Both the position numbers and the translations under genes were made by a program. The notes under the pieces were generated by a model. That model ran no database searches. It had not been told where the DNA came from and was given only the letters and a program-made list of their open reading frames with translations. A stretch of 64,000 nt of DNA, from contig NC_134963.1 in the NCBI RefSeq assembly GCF_965638725.1, positions 15,652,501 to 15,716,500 on the forward strand, written 5' to 3'. Each line of letters starts with the position of its first letter. Within the stretch, counting starts at the first letter, position 1. Below are positions 58,701 through 64,000 of this stretch, piece by piece. This stretch comes from Aptenodytes patagonicus. Lineage: Eukaryota > Chordata > Aves > Sphenisciformes > Spheniscidae.

Positions 58701-61700
58701 CCGATGCTCTGGCTCAAAACGCCAGCTAATAAATTTTTAGTACAATGTGAAATGACTGCCCCCGTGCAGCATCCACCTGAAACTCCCACCACGGCTGAGC
58801 TGGAATCCAGGACTCCCGCTCACACTTGCTCTTCTCGCCATGTGTTCTCCTGAGGCTTTGCAGACGAACTGCCTCTGGACAGGGCGGCTTGTGACAAACT
58901 TGCCTGTGATCAAGAACCCTAAAAATTCAGCTTCTCAGAACCACACTGTGCGAGGATGAGGAAGTTCCCCGTATTTCCCTTTTCCTGAGGATAATTACGA
59001 CACTGGGTTCCTGCTCCTAGGTCACAGCACCATCAGCGTTAGGTATCCCACCATCCGTAGAGGCAACTGACACAGGATAAAAGCAAAAATAGGTGGCAGT
59101 GGGGTCGGGGGGGAAGTTATCCTGAGATACGACCTTCAGAGAACAAAGTGCTGTGCTGTGCCAACAAAGTACTAATGCTGCTTTCTCCAAAGGAGCCTGT
59201 CATTGGGCACAAATCCTGCAAACTGAGAATCTTGATGGACAACCGTAAAATCAATTGTACTAGTTTTGTGTGCATCAATAAAAAGGAAATGGATTGGAGC
59301 AGTAAAAGTCCCTTTATGAAGGGCTAAATGATTTCCTCACTAGACGGGAATGGGAAGGATGTTTCAAAATGAGCCAGACTCCCAGAGACCGAAAGAATCT
59401 GGACACCTGGAGCTCAGAAAGAGGTTGTTTATCACCTGTGAGCGAAACCCTGATTCTGGCGTAGAAACTCGGCACGTTCCTGCCCGATGCTGCGGAGGCA
59501 CTCTGCAGAAATACCTCCCGGTCTGCCTTTCCAGTGCCTGGCTACGTAAGGGAAAAGCTTTCTGACACGTCCAGGTTGAATTTGCCAAGTACGATCTATT
59601 ACATCCAGAATCAGCGCATCAATACTGCTCTCCCAGCTCAGCCCGTTCCAGCCACTCCATCGCCACGCTCCGTGGACGTGGAGGCAGCCTCGGTGTGACA
59701 GGAGCAGCAAATGCAATGGCGCTTACCGGAATTTGGAGACCTTTAAGGTCAGTGCTCGCTTTTTCACCCTCTAGTCTTACATACAGCGTGATTTGTGGGA
59801 GCGCAAGAGCAATGATGAGCTTGTTAATTAATAAATCTCGACACTTGGTGTTACTGCTGTGCAGGTACCTGCTCTGAATCACGTTGCCGTGTTCTTTAGT
59901 GCTTCTCTGATTATCCAGTTGTTAAGAAGCTGGAGGGGCCCTCTCAGCTACTCCAGCGCGGTGCTCCGAGGACTGCAGTATGGCACCTTTGTGGGGTATT
60001 CGTTTAAATTAGCGTAAGCGTAAGCCTGTGGAGGCCGGCTTCTTTCCAAGTTATTTTTAGAGCCTACCACCCACTCCTTTCCTTCTCCACCCCATCACCC
60101 GCAGTGTCAGGCGAAGCTGCTTTTTATTAGCAGCTGGACCAGTTGGCTTTTTCATTAGCAGGTGTGCTCAGCCCCGCTTTATGAGCAGATTTGGGTTTCT
60201 TGTTCAGTAGTCAAATTGAGGTGTTTTTCCTTTATCAAAAGTTGTCCGAGAGGACGGTAAGAAAACACTCATCTCTGGAGGTCAGAGGGGTGCTCTGTAC
60301 AGAATACAGCTGAGCTGGGGGTTTGAAGTGTAACAGAAGCTGCCAGCTGCGGCCACTGGCGAGAAGGAGTCGGGCTCTTCCTCGTGTGTTTCTGAAAGAC
60401 CCATCCAGCTGTCAGTGCTGCAGGGAGTGCGGTGACCCAGACCTTTCCCTTCTCGTGGGGTCTGGATGCGAAAGTGAAGGCTACGCATAGTCAAAGCCAG
60501 CACTCCAGATGCCCAGGACTCCCCCACTGTATCTGGGCTAACGTAATCTGGATTGTTCTATCTGGATTAATAATCTAATCTCGGAGGGAATACCCTCGGA
60601 TATGCCGATCACGCCTTTCAGGCTGGTTCCTGTCTCCCTTTATGGGACATATCAAGACAGCTGATGCTCATTTACCTTCATGAAATTCTGAGCTGCTTTG
60701 AACTCTCGGTGACTGCCTGTCATCTGAGCACCTTTAAAAGAGCAGCCTGTAGGCAAAGCCAGAGAACGGCAGATCTAAAGAGGCAGCAATGGAATTCCTT
60801 TGGCTCTTTCCATCTTTTCAGTGGGAATAAAAATAAAAGTCATAATGCAGTAGGCAGCTCTAGCGAAGGTTTAATATTCAGCAGTCTTGTGGTGTTTTTC
60901 CAGTTAAGAAACAAAACCACAGAATTATTTTGGGTTCAGGAAGGTGACTCTCTCACATTAAAAATATACTTGCATTGGTACCTGTCATGAGGAACTCTGG
61001 CAATGCAGAACTCTTCACTGCCGAGATGAAAGTATCTGCATTTTTTTGCAGCTCACAAGGATCCCAAAATGAGCACTGCCTGCGTTCTGCTTTTGTAAGT
61101 GCTATTTAAAGAGCAGAATTGTAAGACGCCTTCTGAACGCCTGTCTAAAGCTTTCAGTTTGGTCGTATTCCCTACCAGACCCAGGTAGGAGCGTAAACAC
61201 CAAATGAGACTCTGCCGAGGTGGGCACATCAGGCTGACCGGTGCTTTTGATGTGGGCTCACCTGCACTGCGGAGAAGAACGCAGCCATCACCTGTCCTTG
61301 ACTCTTGGTGAGGGATCGCAGGACATCAAGTGACAGGATATTTGTTGTTCCCTCCCATATGGACAGCACCTGTGGGGTGTAGAAGAGACTGTGGAAGAGC
61401 ATGAAGGAGCCTTTTGGAGCGACTGCAATAAAGAAAGGGGAATGTGAGGAAGACATGGGGCAGAGCTAGGGGATATCAAGGGAATCTCCAGGGATGTCTT
61501 GCCTCACCACAAGTGGGAAGGAGCAGTGGTGATGGGAGCTAGGAGCCCAGCTCCATTACCGAGCTAGGCAACAACCCCAGCACCAGGAACAAATCACGCC
61601 CCCTCCCTGGTGGTGACTGGGCTCAGCACGAAGGCAACTAGGAGAGAGCTGCCACGCTTGGAGTGAGTCTGGGGAGGACTGTGTTTTCCCTTGAGCATGT

Positions 61701-62815
61701 CTTTAGCAGGCAACCACGGAGTACTGTGCAGGGGACTAGGTGACATGCAGGAGCTTCTTCTGCTTCTCCTGCTGCTTTCTTACCAGAGTATCGCGGACTA
61801 TGACTGGCAAGCCTGTGTCCTCCATGTAACCTTGTCCTCCAAAACTCTCCATTGCCTCAACAACAACAGCAGAAGCCTGCAAAATGCAGAGAGCTGACAT
61901 GATCCACACTGCACAAGGGGAAAGAGCGGCCAGAAACCTCTAACATCACCCAGCAGTTCCTGCTGGGATGGGACTGACCGGATCCCACTGATTTGCTGAG
62001 GCAGGTTGCTCGTTATACGCAGGAGGAGCAGCCCGGGGAATGAAGACTGAGTAACACTGAGAGAGAACCTGCAGGAGCAGTCAGACCTTGGGAGAAGATA
62101 CAGGGAGAGCCTGTCTCAATACAGTCCTCTCTAGGTAAGGATAAACCTGTGGTTTGCTTGGTGCATGGGAGCACGTGTCTCTAGTCCAGGAGAGTCTTTA
62201 CCTTCTACTTGCCTATGGTGTGTAAGCGTCTGTGTATTTAAGCTGAGGGCAATTAGAAGAGGGACAGACCCCTGAAGTTAAGGCTAATGCTAAGCCTTAA
62301 CACCTTCTCTTTATTCATAACTAGGGGAAAGATATTCCCCCTGTGGCTCAGTGCCCCACTTTGGTCTTAGGGCAGCCTCAGCAGCATTCCTCTGTGGCAT
62401 GTGGAGTACCTCACAGACAGTGCTGGCTCCATCTGTTCTGATCGGACGGCTGATCTGTGGCCTTGAGAGCAAAGGGACAAGTCTCCTACCCACAAAGTCC
62501 AGCCTCGGTGCAGAGCAGTAATTGCTGCAGGCCCTGCAGCTAGAGGTCACTGCCGGTATCCCCTGCTATCGCTGCCCTTCACGCTGGCCGTGTTAACACT
62601 CCTCTTTCCAGCTCTGTGGTTGCTCATGTGGCACGCAGCCCCACTCCGGGCTAACCAAAGGGGTTGCTCCATACCTGCTTCCCAGTGTACAGTTTGGCGA
62701 CTGGTATCAGCAGTCTCAAGAGAAGCTGGTCTTGCTCACTCGCCATGTTGGTTTCTACAAGTCCAAGCAGACGAACGATCTCCATAAGCAGAAGAAACGC
62801 CCCTCGTGTCTGCAC
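52780..62815 (-). CDS. AidB/ACDH-11-like acyl-CoA dehydrogenase (C-terminal 235 residues plus 3' UTR; 5' exons beyond window)
   Basis: Coding exons in transcript order: 62815-62675, 61876-61784, 61369-61262, 55449-55278, 55036-54970, 54666-54540. They total 708 nt in one continuous frame, 235 residues plus TGA, and all introns are GT-AG. Visible motifs: [31 protein letters not shown] and [18 protein letters not shown]. In this family the Glu of the (Y/W)EG(T/S) motif is the catalytic base that removes the alpha proton of the acyl-CoA, and FAD is the cofactor. The WEGTTN form, DVLR and the later RRWCNQ point to the AidB / C. elegans ACDH-11 branch rather than ACADM, ACADL, ACAD9 or ACAD10/11. 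The gene is tail-to-tail with MTMR3. The first exons, start codon and promoter are not in the window, and the substrate is unknown. Confidence 0.88.
52799..52804 (-). promoter_or_regulatory. Poly(A) signal AATAAA for the minus-strand gene
   Basis: Plus-strand TTTATT reads AATAAA on the minus strand, about 1.74 kb after the TGA. It is the only canonical hexamer noticed in this stretch. It lies about 550 bp from the distal MTMR3 signal on the other strand. Confidence 0.5.
52986..53008 (-). repeat. C17 run (G17 on the minus strand) in the acyl-CoA dehydrogenase 3' UTR
   Basis: Seventeen C, one T, then five C on the + strand. The minus-strand transcript would carry a G5-A-G17 run able to form a quadruplex. 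Confidence 0.75.
54540..54666 (-). CDS. AidB-like acyl-CoA dehydrogenase last coding exon F, stop TGA
   Basis: Acceptor tgttcag. It completes the split Arg codon and reads [20 protein letters not shown] and then [21 protein letters not shown] before TGA (54542-54540). R-WC is the conserved end of the AidB C-terminal domain. The acidic tail after it is probably species-variable. Confidence 0.88.
54667..55277 (-). other. Last two introns of the AidB-like acyl-CoA dehydrogenase (54667-54969, 55037-55277)
   Basis: Short GC-rich introns with standard GT-AG ends. No repeats recognised. Confidence 0.75.
54970..55036 (-). CDS. AidB-like acyl-CoA dehydrogenase exon E (67 nt)
   Basis: It enters in phase 1 and leaves in phase 2: [22 protein letters not shown]. 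Acceptor ttccacag, donor gtaagc. A short exon, supported by exact phase continuity on both sides. Confidence 0.88.
55278..55449 (-). CDS. AidB-like acyl-CoA dehydrogenase exon D (57 codons + 1)
   Basis: Acceptor ctttgcag, donor gtagcg (weaker than the others). It reads [40 protein letters not shown], then [17 protein letters not shown]. This is the helical C-terminal domain that distinguishes AidB-type enzymes. It follows exon C in phase across a 5.8-kb intron. Confidence 0.88.
57278..57290 (+). repeat. C13 homopolymer
   Basis: Thirteen C preceded by ctcccct, about 310 bp before the solo LTR, in the large acyl-CoA dehydrogenase intron. Confidence 0.75.
57600..58191 (+). mobile_element. Solo LTR of an avian ERVL-like endogenous retrovirus, with 5-bp target duplication
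   Basis: 592 bp from TGTCCTGGTTTC to CCACGACA, with the duplicated target GGTTT at 57595-57599 and 58192-58196. Inside are an ACGTCA (CRE-like) core at 57858-57863, a TATA box TATATAAA at 57871-57878 and ATTAAA at 58060-58065. No gag, pol or env sequence is present, so it is a recombined solo LTR. I recognise the family as a common bird LTR; the family name is from memory and not checked. It lies antisense in the largest intron of the acyl-CoA dehydrogenase. Confidence 0.92.
61262..61369 (-). CDS. AidB-like acyl-CoA dehydrogenase exon C (36 codons, catalytic Glu)
   Basis: Phase 0 to 0, acceptor ccccacag, donor gtgagc. It reads [20 protein letters not shown] and then [16 protein letters not shown]. 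The Glu of IWEGTTN sits at the catalytic-base position of the family (Glu376 in mature MCAD). LDVLR is typical of the AidB branch. Confidence 0.95.
61784..61876 (-). CDS. AidB-like acyl-CoA dehydrogenase exon B (31 codons)
   Basis: Phase 0 to 0, acceptor ttttgcag, donor gtaaga. It reads [18 protein letters not shown] and then [13 protein letters not shown]. The (S/V)(F/L)GG.GY.E...LP..(R/Y)D motif is the acyl-CoA dehydrogenase segment just before the catalytic Glu. Confidence 0.93.
62675..62815 (-). CDS. AidB-like acyl-CoA dehydrogenase exon A (47 codons, first visible)
   Basis: Phase 0 to 0, acceptor ttgcag, donor gtatgg. It reads [20 protein letters not shown] and then [27 protein letters not shown]. 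It corresponds to the helices before the C-terminal FAD/dimer segment; TRGA and the K(L/F)xxxKQ region align with AidB. The preceding exon is not found between 62816 and the CR1 near 63490. Confidence 0.9.
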
Positions 62816-63489
62816 CTGCAAGCAGAGATAGCGGGGAGCTTCACTGGCAAGGATCTTTGACTCAGGCCGATTCCAGCCTGGTCTGCTGAGGTGCCATGAG
62901 ATTATCTCAAAGGGATGCGCGATACTCGGACCTGGGCAAAATGCCACCCCTACCTGTACAGACCCACAGCTTCAGAGACAAAGACCACTGACCAGCCAAG
63001 GCACAAAGCATGAAATATTAAAGGTAGTCCGGAGCTGCCGCTCTTGGACACTACAATCTCGTACGAGGAAAGGGGCAATGCCATTTCATCAGGCCTGCTT
63101 GGAGCCTTATCAAAGCTCCCATCAGGCATCCAGGTCATAAATCCACATCCTTCCCAAGGGTGAGGGACATGAGACCGCACATCTCATGGTCAACCTCTGA
63201 GCACCAGGATCTGCAAGGCCTTTGACACATTTCTTGCTGAGCAACTTACTTCCCTGGCAAGTTGTGATTTGGGAAGCATCGGGATATGGAGCTCTGTAGC
63301 CCCTGTACATAGTGATGTGCTGTGGGACTATACAGGATCTGGCCTTTCTTTCAGAGGTGGAGTTCTGGCCCCAGGCTAAGAGATGCTGGAGCTTTAAGTT
63401 ATGTTTGACAGATGTTGACCACTTTCCCTCTCCCCCACCTCGCAAGAGGATTTTTAAATACTGTTTTGAAATGTTCTCAGGGTTACTGT

Positions 63490-64000
63490 TCTCCTCTATC
63501 CTTCCAGTTGCAGGGAATGATGAGGGAAGAAACAGGAAGAGCCAGCAGATCAATACCTGGCTCCGAGCCTGGTGTCACCGGCAGAATTTTGGGGTTTTTG
63601 ATCATGGGTCGGTCTACACGACACCAGGCCTGCTGGCGACAGACGGGGTACACCTGTCTCAAAGGGGGAAAAGGATCTTTGCACAGGAGTTAACAGGGCT
63701 CATTGAAAGAGCTTTAAACTAGATTTGAAGGGGGAAAGGGATAAAACCAGGCTCGCTAGAGATAAGCCTGGGGGCAGCATGCCGACGTTTGAGGGATGGT
63801 GTGCTAGCGAGGTCCTTCGGTCTGCTGTCTCAGTGGAGGTAGGGGATGGAGATCCATGCGGCAGCAAAGACGCAAGGGTTATGGATGTGTTAGAAACCAC
63901 GGAAGCGCCTGAGAATGGTCACGTAGGAATTTAAGAGTTTCTCTCCCCAAAAAGGTGGTGGATCAATACCCCAACTGAAGCGCATCTACACCAGTGCACG
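63490..64000 (+). mobile_element. CR1 LINE: end of ORF1 (esterase-like), inter-ORF spacer and start of ORF2, running off the window
   Basis: The frame ending at TAG 63720-63722 reads RNRKSQQINTWLRAWCHRQN, FGVFDHGSVYTTPGL and ATDGVHLSQRGKRIFAQEL. This is the C-terminal part of CR1 ORF1, an SGNH esterase-like domain. A spacer of about 230 bp follows, then LKRIYTSAR at the window end, matching the ORF2 start region. The left boundary is approximate and is probably a 5' truncation. The frame that is open from 63312 is partly unique sequence. Confidence 0.85.

Larger units (their letters stand above)
55450..61261 (-). other. Large intron of the AidB-like acyl-CoA dehydrogenase (5.8 kb)
   Basis: Between the catalytic exon C and the C-terminal-domain exon D. 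It holds an A-rich run and C13 run (57225-57290) and the solo LTR (57600-58191). Short open frames occur (for example 57302-57559 minus and 59432-59716 minus), but none has a recognised domain, and the flanking exons already join in phase. Confidence 0.7.
61370..63489 (-). other. Other introns of the AidB-like acyl-CoA dehydrogenase (61370-61783, 61877-62674, 62816-63489)
   Basis: GC-moderate intron sequence. No exon upstream of exon A (ending near the expected LHVQTLADLE-type segment) was found, so the next 5' exon is beyond the CR1 at the window edge. Confidence 0.65.

Noticed and set aside
59432..59716. 94-codon minus-strand frame as an extra acyl-CoA dehydrogenase exon
   Set aside because: No match to the expected family sequence, and exons C and D already join directly in phase ([12 protein letters not shown]).
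63312..63722. 136-codon plus-strand frame near the right edge as a host gene
   Set aside because: Its C-terminal half is CR1 ORF1. The upstream half is not recognisable and is probably unique sequence that happens to be open.
1..64000. CRISPR arrays, rRNA, bacterial operons or a defence-type system
   Set aside because: The window is vertebrate nuclear DNA. No regularly spaced direct repeats or rRNA-like sequence were seen.
46680..64000. HORMAD2 exons expected from the human gene order
   Set aside because: No HORMA-domain-like exon with splice sites was recognised on either strand.

Overview
The window is vertebrate nuclear DNA, almost certainly from a bird. It has long introns with GT-AG exons, CR1 LINE copies in the typical avian state (5'-truncated tails and an ORF1/ORF2 junction), and a solo LTR of an avian ERVL-like family. 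No bacterial genes, operons or CRISPR arrays are present.

From 1 to about 49-52 kb, on the + strand, lies nearly all of MTMR3, the FYVE-domain myotubularin lipid phosphatase. All 18 coding exons were found and join in frame. They run from a start codon that is the last three bases of the exon at 2848-2928 to a TAA at 46677-46679. Together they encode about 1203 residues: PH-GRAM, myotubularin phosphatase with a CSDGWDR active site at Cys413, a long low-complexity linker, a coiled coil and a C-terminal FYVE zinc finger. The promoter and first untranslated exon(s) lie upstream of the window. A 27-nt phase-preserving microexon (44036-44062) would insert nine residues inside the FYVE finger. Introns carry old CR1 and CORE-SINE relics, a CR1 tail (43066-43340), a 22-bp palindrome and a forked inverted repeat (24055-24181). 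The 3' UTR has candidate poly(A) signals near 48.8, 49.0 and 52.2 kb.

From about 52.8 kb to beyond the right edge, on the - strand, lies the 3' half of an acyl-CoA dehydrogenase of the AidB / C. elegans ACDH-11 type. Six exons join in frame into 235 C-terminal residues with the IWEGTTN catalytic-Glu motif. Its 5' exons lie beyond the window. The gene is tail-to-tail with MTMR3. Its largest intron holds a solo LTR (57600-58191) with a perfect 5-bp target duplication. The right edge (about 63490-64000) is a CR1 LINE running off the window.

The two genes have no obvious joint function: one turns over endosomal and autophagic phosphoinositides, the other is a probable fatty acyl-CoA flavoenzyme. 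Base composition shifts from AT-rich introns on the left to clearly GC-richer DNA from about 45 kb onward.
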